64,000 bases of DNA from Candidatus Tectimicrobiota bacterium (GTDB taxonomy: Bacteria; Tectomicrobia; Entotheonellia; Entotheonellales; Entotheonellaceae): the NCBI GenBank assembly GCA_026005175.1, contig BPKO01000006.1, forward strand, positions 62,001 through 126,000. The letters are read 5' to 3'. Positions within the stretch are counted from its first letter, which is position 1. Each line of letters opens with the position of its first letter. The position numbers and the translations under genes were made by a program. Shown piece after piece: positions 27,839-35,906 of the stretch. The notes beneath the pieces are model-generated. The model did not search any database, was not told the origin of the DNA, and worked only from the letters and a program-made list of their open reading frames with translations.

Positions 27839-28535
27839 GGGGCTCTACGTCAGCTACGGCGGGTTGCAGGCCTTGCGCGGCGTCTCGCTGACGGTGCGGC
27901 AGGGGGAGTTTGTCACCCTGGTGGGGCCCAACGGGGCGGGCAAGACGACGCTATTTAAGGCCATCTCGGGCACTGTCCCCCTGGCAGGCGGGAAGATCCG
28001 CTACCAGGGGCAGGATTTGCAGCGCTTGCCGCCGGCGCAACGGGCGCAGCTGGGCATTGCCCACGTGCCTGAGGGGCGCAAGGTGTTTCGCAGCCTGACG
28101 GTGCTGGAAAACCTGGAAATGGGGGCGTTGTCGCCGCGGGGCCCCCGGGCGCGCTGGGCGGAGAATCGGCGGCGCATTGAGGAGCTCTTTCCCGTGCTCG
28201 TCGAGCGGCGCCACCAACTGGCCGGGACGCTGTCGGGCGGGGAGCAGCAGATGCTGGCCATTGCCCGCGGGCTGGCGGCCGCACCCGAGCTGCTCCTGCT
28301 TGACGAGCCCTCGATGGGACTGGCCCCGGCGCTGGTGGAAGCAATTTTTGCCTGCATTCGCGACATCCATCACCGCGACGGCGTCACCGTGCTGCTGGTC
28401 GAGCAGCGCGCTGCTGAGGCGCTGGAGCTGTGCGATCACGGGTATGTTCTCGACACCGGGCGTATCGTGCTGGAAGGCTCGAGGGAGACGTTGCTGGCCG
28501 ATGCACGCGTGCGCCAGGCGTACTTGGGCATGTGA
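27825..28535 (+). CDS. livF: Branched-chain amino acid-type ABC ATPase LivF
   Basis: A 236-residue ABC ATPase. Walker A VGPNGAGKTTLFKAISG, Q-loop in IRYQGQDL, the LivF-specific IAHVPEGRKVFRSLTVLENL, signature LSGGEQQMLAIARGL, Walker B LLLLDEPSMGLAPALV, and H-region VTVLLVEQRAAEAL, in which the switch position carries Q-R as in LivF. It would pair with the degenerate LivG domain, so the heterodimer may have one canonical and one weak ATP site. Overlaps the preceding gene by 14 nt. Confidence 0.92.
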   Translation: MLDIEGLYVSYGGLQALRGVSLTVRQGEFVTLVGPNGAGKTTLFKAISGTVPLAGGKIRYQGQDLQRLPPAQRAQLGIAHVPEGRKVFRSLTVLENLEMGALSPRGPRARWAENRRRIEELFPVLVERRHQLAGTLSGGEQQMLAIARGLAAAPELLLLDEPSMGLAPALVEAIFACIRDIHHRDGVTVLLVEQRAAEALELCDHGYVLDTGRIVLEGSRETLLADARVRQAYLGM

Positions 28536-28589
28536 TTGTCGACCTGCCCCGGCCGCCGTGCTCCGGGGCTTTGAGGGAGGAACGCCGCG

Positions 28590-29822
28590 ATGACGCATTC
28601 CCTGCTGCAACGCGCCCTTGCCTGGGGGTTGGCCGTGCTCGTCCTGCTTGGCTTGGCCGGCGCTGCACTGGCCCAGCCGGCTGAAGTGAAAATTGCCCTT
28701 ATTGGTCCGCTCTCTGGCCCCTGGGCTCGCCAGGGGGCCCTGATGCGCCTGGGTGCCGAGATGGCTGTGGACACCATCAATGCCCAAGGCGGTATTCAGT
28801 CCCTGGGTGGCGCCAGGCTGCGGCTGGTGATCCAGGACGCTGGGGACTCGGCAGAAAAAGCGAAAAACGCCGCCCAGCGCCTGGTGGCGCAAGAGCCAGA
28901 TCTGGTGGGCGGCATGGGGGCCTGGCTCAGCTCCTTTACCCTGGCGGTTACCGAAGTCACCGAGCGTGCCCGGCTGCCGTGGATCACCTTGTCGTACTCG
29001 GACCTGATCACCGAGCGGGGCTTTCGCTATGTGTTTCAGACCTCGCCCACAGGCGGCACGCAGGCGCGCAACGCCTTGCCTACCCTGCTTGACCTGGCGG
29101 AAAGCGCCACCGGCCGGCGTCCCCGCACCGCTGCGATCATTTCCGACAACACCGCGGCGCCCCTGAGCTTTGCCAAGCCCATGCGCGAAGGCGGCTTCGA
29201 GCGCCTGGGGGTCAAGCTGCTGGTGGACGAGATCTTTACGCCACCCCTGTCGGACGCCACGCCGCTGGTGCAAAAAGTGCGCTCTGCGAGGCCGGATTTT
29301 CTACTCCTGCTGGCCACCAGCGTTCCCGACGACACCCTGATTCTGCAGAAGCTCAACGAGTTTGGCCTTACGGCGCGGCGCCTGCCCCGCATTGGCAACG
29401 GCGCCCATCTGGGCGTGCCGGAGCTGCTGCAAACGGTTGGCCCCGAGCTGCTCGAGGGGCTGCTGAGCATCGTTGCCAACTGGCCGGGCAAAGGGCACGA
29501 GGCGCTGGTGGCGGCGTTTCGCGAGCGCACCGGCGAGCCGTGGATGACCCAGGACAGCCTGTCGCTTTACGGTGCGGTGTGGATCTTGAAGGAGGCGCTG
29601 GAGAGAGCCGGGGTCGCCGAGCGCGACGCGGTGGCGCAGGCCATTCGGGAAATGGACACCACCAGCGGCCCCGCGCACTACTTCCCTGGCGGCCGTGTCA
29701 AGTTTGAAGCCAACGGCCGCCGTGCCGGCGCCCCGGTGGTGGTCTTTCAGTGGCAAAACAGCGTGCCCGTGACCGTCTATCCGCCCGAGATGGCGGTGGC
29801 CAAGCCCTACTGGACCCAGTAA
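28590..29822 (+). CDS. Periplasmic substrate-binding protein of the Liv-type ABC importer
   Basis: A 410-residue type I periplasmic binding protein. A Sec signal peptide ends at GAALAQPAEVK. The mature protein begins VKIALIGPLSGPWARQGALM and has RLGAEMAVDTINAQGGIQ, which is the LivJ/LivK pattern, then ERARLPWITLSYSDLITERG and FRYVFQTSPTGGTQARNALP. The region DSLSLYGAVWILKEALERAG near the end is typical. It delivers a small ligand to LivH/M. Start 28590 follows GAGGGAGGAACG. It lies 54 nt after livF. Ligand unknown; the serine/tyrosine pair that binds the amino-acid backbone in LivJ could not be confirmed. Confidence 0.87.
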   Translation: MTHSLLQRALAWGLAVLVLLGLAGAALAQPAEVKIALIGPLSGPWARQGALMRLGAEMAVDTINAQGGIQSLGGARLRLVIQDAGDSAEKAKNAAQRLVAQEPDLVGGMGAWLSSFTLAVTEVTERARLPWITLSYSDLITERGFRYVFQTSPTGGTQARNALPTLLDLAESATGRRPRTAAIISDNTAAPLSFAKPMREGGFERLGVKLLVDEIFTPPLSDATPLVQKVRSARPDFLLLLATSVPDDTLILQKLNEFGLTARRLPRIGNGAHLGVPELLQTVGPELLEGLLSIVANWPGKGHEALVAAFRERTGEPWMTQDSLSLYGAVWILKEALERAGVAERDAVAQAIREMDTTSGPAHYFPGGRVKFEANGRRAGAPVVVFQWQNSVPVTVYPPEMAVAKPYWTQ

Positions 29823-29851
29823 GGGGCAAGGCATCTGGGAAAGGAACCGCG

Positions 29852-30673
29852 ATGCGCCTGGGCATTGCCCTTCCGACCCTGTGCCCCGATGGGAGTGAGC
29901 TGACGGGTGCGGCGCTGCTGGAAGCCGCACGGCAGATCGAAGCGGCGGGGTTTGACAGCCTGTGGTGCTTTGACGCCATTGGGCGCGGCTTCCTGCTGCC
30001 CGATCCCCTGCTGGCGGTGTCGGCCGCCGCGACGGTAACGCGCCACATTACTGTGGGGACCTGTGTCATACAGGTTCCGCTGCGGCGGCCGGTGGAACTG
30101 GCCCACCGTGTCCTTACCGCGCACCTCCTCTGTCAGGGACGCCTGCTGCTGGGCGTCGGTGCCGGCTCGACGCGTGCCGACTTCGATGCCGTTGGCGTGC
30201 CTTACGAGCAACGCATGCGCTTGTTTGAGGACGCCGTGGTGCTCATGCGCCGCTTGTGGCGAGGCGAACAGGTAGGAGCGGCCAACCTGACGCCTTGGTC
30301 CACGGTACGCGGCGGGCCGCCGGTGCTGATTGGCAGCTGGCGGGGTAAAACCTGGATTCCACGGGCAGCGCGAGAGTTTGACGGGTGGATTGCCTCGGCA
30401 GCGATGACCAGCTTTACTGCCCTCAAAGAAGGCATTGCCCGCTACCGTGCCGCGGGAGGCACACGCGCCGTGGTCACCAACCTTGCCGTCGACCTCAGTG
30501 CCCCTACCGAAGCGCTGGCCGACGACGCCCCCTTTCACCTGCGCTGTGCCCCCGCCGCAGCCCGAGAACGGTTGCAGCGTCTGGCCGACCTAGGCTTTGA
30601 CGACGCCATCTTGGTGGCACCCCGGCAGCCACCGGAGCTTCTACACCGGCTGCGGGCCCTGTGGCCAGGGTGA
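29852..30673 (+). CDS. LLM-class flavin/F420-dependent oxidoreductase
   Basis: A 273-residue luciferase-like protein: MRLGIALPTLCPDG, IEAAGFDSLWCFDAIGRGFL, HITVGTCVIQVPLRRPVELA, QGRLLLGVGAGSTRADFDAV, and PPVLIGSWRGKTWIPRAA. Shorter than the 300-340 usual for the family, lacking part of the insertion after the fifth barrel strand. ATG 29852 has AAAGGAA upstream. Thirty nt separate it from the substrate-binding protein gene, so it may be cotranscribed and act on the imported compound. Confidence 0.82.
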   Translation: MRLGIALPTLCPDGSELTGAALLEAARQIEAAGFDSLWCFDAIGRGFLLPDPLLAVSAAATVTRHITVGTCVIQVPLRRPVELAHRVLTAHLLCQGRLLLGVGAGSTRADFDAVGVPYEQRMRLFEDAVVLMRRLWRGEQVGAANLTPWSTVRGGPPVLIGSWRGKTWIPRAAREFDGWIASAAMTSFTALKEGIARYRAAGGTRAVVTNLAVDLSAPTEALADDAPFHLRCAPAAARERLQRLADLGFDDAILVAPRQPPELLHRLRALWPG

Positions 30674-30715
30674 TTCGCCGAGGAAAACGGCGGCGGTGCG
30701 CGCTAGCCTAGTGGC

Positions 30716-31876
30716 TTATCCCCACAGGCGCGCGCTGGCCAGATCGGCCCCCTGGCGCAAGGCCCACAGCTTGGCCCACACCACGCTCTCGGCCACCAGG
30801 GTAGAGCCGGCAAATGTGCTAAAACCGCAGTCGGTGCAGGCAATGACACGCTCGCGGTCGCCCACCGCCTCAACGATGCGGAGCAGACGCTCGGCCACCA
30901 CCTCGGGATGCTCGACGTAGTTCACCGTGGAATCGATCACCCCGGCAAGCAGCAGCATGTCGTCGGGCAGTGGGTATGTCTTGAAGAGGCGGTATTCGTG
31001 CTGGTGGCGGGGATTGGCCAGTGGGATGGACAGCGCGCCGACCCGCGCCTGGTACAGCAAAGGCAGGATGGCTTCCAAGGGCACGTCGTGCACGTGGGGT
31101 CCGTCGTAGTTGCCCCAGCAGACGTGCAACCGGATGCACGCGGGCGGAATGTTGGCCAGCGCGGTGTTGAGGGCGGCAATGTGCAGCTCGACGACGTCCA
31201 AAAACTCTCGCAGTGAGAGATGCTGGAAGAGGTAGGTGCGTTCCATGGCCAGGTCGGGGGCGTCGATTTGCAACAGCAGTCCCTTGGCATGGATTAGCTC
31301 GTATTCTTTTTGCATTTCGCGAGCCAGAGCAAAGACGTAGCGCTCGTGCGAGTCGTAGTAGGCATTGAGCAGCGTGGTAGCGATAATGCCCGGCGAGGCG
31401 GCGGTCATGAAGCCCTCGACGAAGGCTTGGGGCTGGGCGGCACAGCACTGAAGGAAGAGGTCGCATTCCGCGGTCGCGGCGCTCAAGTCGGTATAGACCA
31501 CCTCGGCAATGGCCTGCGGGGCATTGAAGATCTTGGCCGTGTGCCGCCGCCGTGCTTGCAGCAGGGCAGCGTAGTCGGGGAACGCCACCCAGTCGCGCGG
31601 TCGCGGGCGGGCACTCTCCCCGCCAAAGCCTTGCATGCGCTGCGCCACGTAGGTCTGGAAGCCCACCCGGGGCTGCTCACCGTCGTTACCGATGTCAATC
31701 CCCACCTCTAGCTGCTTCTGTACCACGTGTGCCACGGCAGCCGCCACCAGCCGGTCGCGCTCTTCGGTGGCGATGGCTTCTCCCTGCTCCTGGCGGATGA
31801 GGAGGTCGGCCAACGCCGGTGGACGGGGCAGGCTGCCCACGTGGGTGGTCAAGAGACGCCGCTCGCTGCGCTGCAT
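30716..31876 (-). CDS. MetE C-terminal-like (cobalamin-independent methionine synthase II / epoxyalkane:CoM transferase family)
   Basis: A 386-residue TIM-barrel protein corresponding to the catalytic half of MetE. N-terminal LLTTHVGSLPRPPALADLLI is the family start. Zinc-ligand positions are visible: His and Cys in IRLHVCWGNYDGPHVHDVPL and Cys in ERVIACTDCGFSTFAG. It would activate a thiol through zinc and transfer a methyl or alkyl group. Full MetE (about 750 residues) also has an N-terminal duplicated half, absent here, so homocysteine methylation with folate is not certain; relatives include epoxide-thiol transferases and uncharacterised paralogues. It lies 18 nt downstream of the mutase gene on the same strand, suggesting a shared transcript. 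The frame is intact. Confidence 0.8.
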   Translation of the reverse strand: MQRSERRLLTTHVGSLPRPPALADLLIRQEQGEAIATEERDRLVAAAVAHVVQKQLEVGIDIGNDGEQPRVGFQTYVAQRMQGFGGESARPRPRDWVAFPDYAALLQARRRHTAKIFNAPQAIAEVVYTDLSAATAECDLFLQCCAAQPQAFVEGFMTAASPGIIATTLLNAYYDSHERYVFALAREMQKEYELIHAKGLLLQIDAPDLAMERTYLFQHLSLREFLDVVELHIAALNTALANIPPACIRLHVCWGNYDGPHVHDVPLEAILPLLYQARVGALSIPLANPRHQHEYRLFKTYPLPDDMLLLAGVIDSTVNYVEHPEVVAERLLRIVEAVGDRERVIACTDCGFSTFAGSTLVAESVVWAKLWALRQGADLASARLWG

Positions 31877-31894
31877 GGGGGGCCTCCTGTGTCG

Positions 31895-33559
31895 CTAAAC
31901 CTGTGGCTGCGGCCGATACTCGCCAAAGACGCCGCGCAGCACGCCGCAGATCTCGCCGATGGTGGCGTAGGCACGCACCGCTTCCAGGATGGGGTACATG
32001 AGGTTGCCGCTGCCGCGGGCTTCCTGGGCCAGCGCCTTGAGCGCCCGCGCCACCCGGTCGTTGTCGCGTTCCTGGCGCAGCTTCTGCAAGCGCATGACTT
32101 GCTCCTGCACCACTTCTGGCCGCGGCCGGTGGAGGGCAACGCACACCGGCGTGGGGTCGGCAAAGCAGTTAACCCCCACCAGCGGCCGCTCCCCGCTGTC
32201 GAGCTGGCGCTGGTAGGCGTAGGCTGCCTGGGCGATGTCGTGCTGCACCCAGCCCTGCTCGATGCCGGTCAGCATGCCGCCGCGCGCCTCGATGTGAGAG
32301 AGCTGCCGCTGCACTTCTTCCTCGATCTGGTCGGTGAGGCGCTCGACGTAGTAAGAGCCGCCCAGGGGATCGATGACTTCGGCCACGCCGCTTTCGCAGG
32401 CCAGGATCTGCTGGGTGCGCAGGGCCAGCAAGGCGGAGTGCGCCGAAGGCAGGGCCAGGGCCTCGTCGTAGGCGGCGGTATGAAAAGACTGCACGCCACC
32501 CAAGATGGCGGCCAGAGCCTGCAAGGTGACGCGCACCACATTGTTTTCGGGCTGCTGCGCGGTAAGGGTGCTGCCGGCCGAGCCGGCGCCAACGCGCCAG
32601 GCCCAGGAAGCGGGCAGCCGGGCGCCGAAGCGCTCCCGCAAGAGGCGCGCCCACAGACGGCGTGCGGCACGGAACTTGGCCGCTTCCGGGAAAAGCTCGC
32701 AAGTGACGCTGAAATTGAAAGCCAGGCGCGGGGCAAAGGCGTCGATGTCGAGGCCGCGTGCCAGGCAAGCCTCGATGTAAGTGATGGCATTGGCCAGGGC
32801 AAAGGCCACCTCCTGCACCAGGGTGGCTCCGGCCTCGCGCAGGTGATAGCCGCAGATGTTGATGAAGTTCCAGCGCGGCAAGTGGCGCACGCAGTACTCG
32901 ATCAGGTCCACGGTCAGGCGCAGCGACGGCCGTGGCGGAAAAATGTATGTACCGCGGGCGATGAACTCTTTAAGAATGTCGTTCTGCGTGGTGCCGGTGA
33001 GGCGTGCCGGCTCTAAGCCCTCGCGCTCGGCCACCACCACGTACATGGCCAGGGCCACGGTGGCGGCGGCGTTCATGGTCAGCGAGGGACTGGCTTGCTC
33101 CAGGGGCAAGCCGCGGAAGATGGTCTCCATGTCGTACAGGGAATCGACGGCCACCCCCACCACCCCCACTTCTCCCTGGGCCCGCGGGTCGTCGGAGTCC
33201 AGCCCCAGCTGCGTCGGCAAGTCGAACGCCACCAGCAGCCCACGCTGCCCTTGTTGTAGCAGGTAGCGAAAGCGCGCGTGGGTCTCGGCCGGCGTGCCAA
33301 ACCCGGCATACTGCCGCATGGTCCAGAGCCGCCCCAGGTACATCGAGGGGTAAATGCCCCGCGTGTAGGGATACTCGCCGGGGAAGCCCAGCGCGCGCAG
33401 GTAGTCATGCCCTGCCGTATCCAGCGGCGTGTACAGCGGCTTCTGCGCCACGGCCGTGGGCAGGCGCTGGCGCTCGCCTTTGGCGAGTGCCGGCGCGAGC
33501 CGCTCCTGCTCCCAGCGCCGCTGCGCTGCGGCCAGTGCTTGCAGCCTCTCGTCGTCCAT
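31895..33559 (-). CDS. Methylmalonyl-CoA mutase, catalytic (alpha) subunit without B12 domain
   Basis: A 554-residue radical B12 mutase subunit that isomerises methylmalonyl-CoA and succinyl-CoA. The CoA-channel block is GEYPYTRGIYPSMYL. Substrate-determining residues match methylmalonyl-CoA mutase rather than isobutyryl-CoA mutase: Tyr84 in LWTMRQYAGFG and Arg202 in QNDILKEFIARGTYIF. Other blocks: GLLVAFDLPTQLGLDSDDPR, SLTMNAAATVALAMYVV, INICGYHLREAGATLVQEVA, and QSFHTAAYDEALALPS. The B12-binding domain (DxHxxG) is absent, as in two-subunit mutases, and no small subunit gene is in the window. With the carboxylase at 18905-22474 and cobO it fits propionate/branched-chain catabolism. ATG 33559 is preceded by GAGGAGAAGAGG. 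Confidence 0.9.
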   Translation of the reverse strand: MDDERLQALAAAQRRWEQERLAPALAKGERQRLPTAVAQKPLYTPLDTAGHDYLRALGFPGEYPYTRGIYPSMYLGRLWTMRQYAGFGTPAETHARFRYLLQQGQRGLLVAFDLPTQLGLDSDDPRAQGEVGVVGVAVDSLYDMETIFRGLPLEQASPSLTMNAAATVALAMYVVVAEREGLEPARLTGTTQNDILKEFIARGTYIFPPRPSLRLTVDLIEYCVRHLPRWNFINICGYHLREAGATLVQEVAFALANAITYIEACLARGLDIDAFAPRLAFNFSVTCELFPEAAKFRAARRLWARLLRERFGARLPASWAWRVGAGSAGSTLTAQQPENNVVRVTLQALAAILGGVQSFHTAAYDEALALPSAHSALLALRTQQILACESGVAEVIDPLGGSYYVERLTDQIEEEVQRQLSHIEARGGMLTGIEQGWVQHDIAQAAYAYQRQLDSGERPLVGVNCFADPTPVCVALHRPRPEVVQEQVMRLQKLRQERDNDRVARALKALAQEARGSGNLMYPILEAVRAYATIGEICGVLRGVFGEYRPQPQV

Positions 33560-33696
33560 GGCCTCTTCTCCTCATGCAGAGCGCCCGCACCACGGCCGCC
33601 AGCATAGTAGAGATCGGTGCGCCCGTCCAGCACAAAGCGCTTTGGCCAAAGACCAGGGCATCCCAGGGCAAGACGAACCTCATCGGAATTTTGGCG

Positions 33697-33725
33697 TTGC
33701 GCGCCGCCAAAGGCAACACTACAAT
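33697..33725 (+). promoter_or_regulatory. Candidate promoter for the coiled-coil gene
   Basis: TTGCGC (33697-33702), 17-nt spacer, TACAAT (33720-33725), in the divergent gap between the mutase and coiled-coil genes. The -10 is good; the -35 matches only TTG. Confidence 0.4.
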
Positions 33726-33834
33726 GCAGACTGTCTCTGCGAAGGCCTCCCTCTGCTTGCCCCTGTGGGGCCTGCGCCCAAGGAAGAGGGCAGGGAACTC
33801 GGGGCAGAGGGTCGCTATTTGGCGGGAGAAGACC

Positions 33835-34734
33835 ATGCCGCTGGCAGAACGAATGCCAGAAACCCCAGAAGAGCTCGCCCGCTTTATCCGTTCGGTAGTC
33901 GATGAGCGGATCCTGGAACAACAGCGAGAGCTGCTGGTGGAGGTACGCCGCCTTGGCGAGCAGCAAGCGCGGATCGAGGGCCGCCTCGACGGCCTCGAGC
34001 GCGCCGTCGAGATGTATCGCGAAGACATAAAAGACTTTCAGGCCGCAATTCGGGCTGAGTTCAACCAGTTCCGCCAGGAAATCAAAAGCGAAAATGAAAA
34101 ATTCCGCCAGGAAATCCGCGCCGAGCTCAGCCAGTTCCGCCAGGAAAACGAGGCCTTCCGCCAGGAAATCAAAAGCGAAAACGAGAAGTTCCGGCAGGAA
34201 ATCCGCGCTGAGCTCGGCCAGCTTCGCCAGGAAAACGAGGCCTTCCGCCAGGAAATCCGCGCCGAGTTCAGCCAGTTCCGCCAGGAAAACGAGGCCTTCC
34301 GCCAGGAAATCAAAAGCGAAAACGAGAAGTTCCGGCAGGAAATCCGCGCTGAGCTCGGCCAGCTTCGCCAGGAAAACGAGGCCTTCCGCCAGGAAATCAA
34401 AAGCGAAAACGAAAAATTCCGCCAGGAAATCCGCGCCGAGTTCAGCCAGTTCCGCCAAGAAAACGAGGCCTTCCGCCAGGAAATCAAAAGCGAAAACGAG
34501 AAGTTCCGCCAGGAAATCCGCGCCGAGCTCAGCCAGTTCCGCCAGGACGTCAACGCGCGTTTTGCGGCGATCGAAGGGCGCCTCGAGCGTCTAGAAGGGC
34601 GCTTCGAGCGAATGGAAGGGCGCCTCTTCGACATGCAGAAGTCGATGACCTCCCAGACGCGCTGGCTTCTTACGCTGTTGCTGGCGGCGCCGGTGATCTA
34701 CAGCCTCATGCAAAAGCTCTTGGGGTTGCTGTAG
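33835..34734 (+). CDS. Tail-anchored tandem-repeat coiled-coil protein
   Basis: A 299-residue protein, start at 33835 after GGGAGAAG. The N-terminal 80 residues (RIEGRLDGLERAVEMYREDI) form a heptad coiled coil. Residues about 80-240 consist of tandem modules: FRQEIKSENEK (11), FRQEIRAELSQ (11) and FRQENEA (7), a hendecad-hendecad-heptad pattern repeated with deletions of the first unit once. Leu, Phe and Ile would line a long parallel coil. A second heptad segment (RLERLEGRFERMEGRLFDMQ) leads to a C-terminal membrane helix WLLTLLLAAPVIYSLM, so the protein is probably anchored by its tail with the rod in the cytoplasm. There is no signal peptide. Family unrecognised; DUF1640-type and SNARE-like proteins have similar shape only. 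Confidence 0.75.
   Translation: MPLAERMPETPEELARFIRSVVDERILEQQRELLVEVRRLGEQQARIEGRLDGLERAVEMYREDIKDFQAAIRAEFNQFRQEIKSENEKFRQEIRAELSQFRQENEAFRQEIKSENEKFRQEIRAELGQLRQENEAFRQEIRAEFSQFRQENEAFRQEIKSENEKFRQEIRAELGQLRQENEAFRQEIKSENEKFRQEIRAEFSQFRQENEAFRQEIKSENEKFRQEIRAELSQFRQDVNARFAAIEGRLERLEGRFERMEGRLFDMQKSMTSQTRWLLTLLLAAPVIYSLMQKLLGLL
34069..34548 (+). repeat. In-frame tandem DNA repeats (33-bp and 54-bp units)
   Basis: The repeated coding units CGCCAGGAAATC... occur throughout, encoding 11- and 18-residue modules (29 residues together). Near-identical DNA, including synonymous positions, indicates recent duplication by slippage or recombination; copy number may vary between strains or be misassembled. 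Confidence 0.8.
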
Positions 34735-34794
34735 AGCCGAGGCGAGGACTTCTATCTGCCTGCGGCTTTTGCCACTTTCCCCTCCAACGGGAGC

Positions 34795-35853
34795 TCAGCC
34801 AAACACGTGATGCTCGATAGCGGCCAGCAGGCGGGCCAGCGTCGCGTCTGTGGCTGTTGGCGCCCGCAAGGCCACTTGCGTCTTGTCGCCAGCTCCCAGG
34901 CCCAAGGCCACGGCCCGCCGGATCTGCCGTTGCTCCCACACCCCTTTGCCGGCCACCGGCGGCCACTGCCCAAAGTGCTTGAGCAGCCCCAGCCCCACCA
35001 CGTCTACGGCAATGCGGTCGCCCCCTAGCAGCAGCAGGCCGGGGGCCACGGTAGGACCGTGCCAGGGGCCGCCAGCGACCATGACGCGGGTGGCATCCAC
35101 AATGGTGAGATGGGGGTGTACGGCCAGGTTGAGCTCGGCGATGACTTCCTCCCAGGCCGCGCGGTCCACCACCCAGGGGGTGTAGCGGGGGTGGACGAGG
35201 CCCACCAGGTTCTTGAGGCTGAGGGTGTAGCTGGCAGAGCGGTGCGTCTTGAGCACCGGCAGGTTGATCAGTACGTCGGCGTCGTAAGCTGCTTGCGCCA
35301 CGTAGTACTGGGGCACGTGTACCGCCTGTGGCGGCGCTACCCGCACCCACGCCGCCTCCTCAAAAGCTATCACTTCGGCCCCAGCCTCGCGAGCGGCGTG
35401 GGCCACGCCGGTGCGCTCCAGGTTGTCCCTGGTGGGCAAGGTGAGAATGGCCGAGCGCTCGCCCACTACCACCCTGGCCGCCCCTGCCGCGTAAAGCAGT
35501 TGCACCACCGCTGCCACCAGCTCGGGGCTGGTGGTGGTGGGGGGGGGATCGTCGGCCACGACGTTGGGCTTTACCAGCACCGTCTTGCCGGCCACCGGCA
35601 GGCGCTCCAGGCCGCCCAGAAGCGTCAGGCCCTCGCGCAGCAGCTGCGCTACCGGGGCGCCCCGCACGAGGGCTACCAGGCTTTTGCCCTCGGCGGTAAA
35701 GGGATTAGGAGGCAGTGGCTTGGGCGGACGGGTTTCGCCGCGGGGAGCAAAGAGCAGATGGCGCAGGAGAGGGCCAAGGGCAAGCGGGCGCACCGCCACC
35801 ATGGGAAGCAGCGTGACAGCCAGCCCCAGCAGGCGACGGCGGGAAAGCGGCAT
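34795..35853 (-). CDS. DUF362-domain protein with Tat-like signal
   Basis: A 352-residue protein. The N-terminus MPLSRRRLLGLAVTLL is a twin-arginine-type signal (SRRRLL) with hydrophobic core; export before folding of a cofactor is possible. The body matches DUF362: VLVKPNVVADDPPPTTTSPE, VVVGERSAILTLPTRDN, and VLINLPVLKTHRSASYTLSL, plus GGPWHGPTVAPGLLLLGGDR. Many DUF362 proteins carry iron-sulfur clusters, but no CxxC pattern is present. ATG 35853 is chosen, using GAGGA 7 nt upstream; a GTG at 35871 is in frame. The downstream kinase gene is on the same strand with about 50 nt between them. Function unknown. Confidence 0.78.
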   Translation of the reverse strand: MPLSRRRLLGLAVTLLPMVAVRPLALGPLLRHLLFAPRGETRPPKPLPPNPFTAEGKSLVALVRGAPVAQLLREGLTLLGGLERLPVAGKTVLVKPNVVADDPPPTTTSPELVAAVVQLLYAAGAARVVVGERSAILTLPTRDNLERTGVAHAAREAGAEVIAFEEAAWVRVAPPQAVHVPQYYVAQAAYDADVLINLPVLKTHRSASYTLSLKNLVGLVHPRYTPWVVDRAAWEEVIAELNLAVHPHLTIVDATRVMVAGGPWHGPTVAPGLLLLGGDRIAVDVVGLGLLKHFGQWPPVAGKGVWEQRQIRRAVALGLGAGDKTQVALRAPTATDATLARLLAAIEHHVFG

Positions 35854-35906
35854 GCCTCCTTCCTCGGGCACAGACGCAGAGGGCAGACCGGTGGTCTCTT
35901 GCCTGG

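Noticed and set aside
31895-33559. Isobutyryl-CoA mutase identity
   Set aside because: Tyr84 and Arg202 match methylmalonyl-CoA mutase; isobutyryl-CoA mutase has Phe and Gln at these places.
34069-34548. Regularly repeated DNA that could look like a CRISPR array
   Set aside because: The units are in frame, encode amphipathic helices and have no unique spacers.
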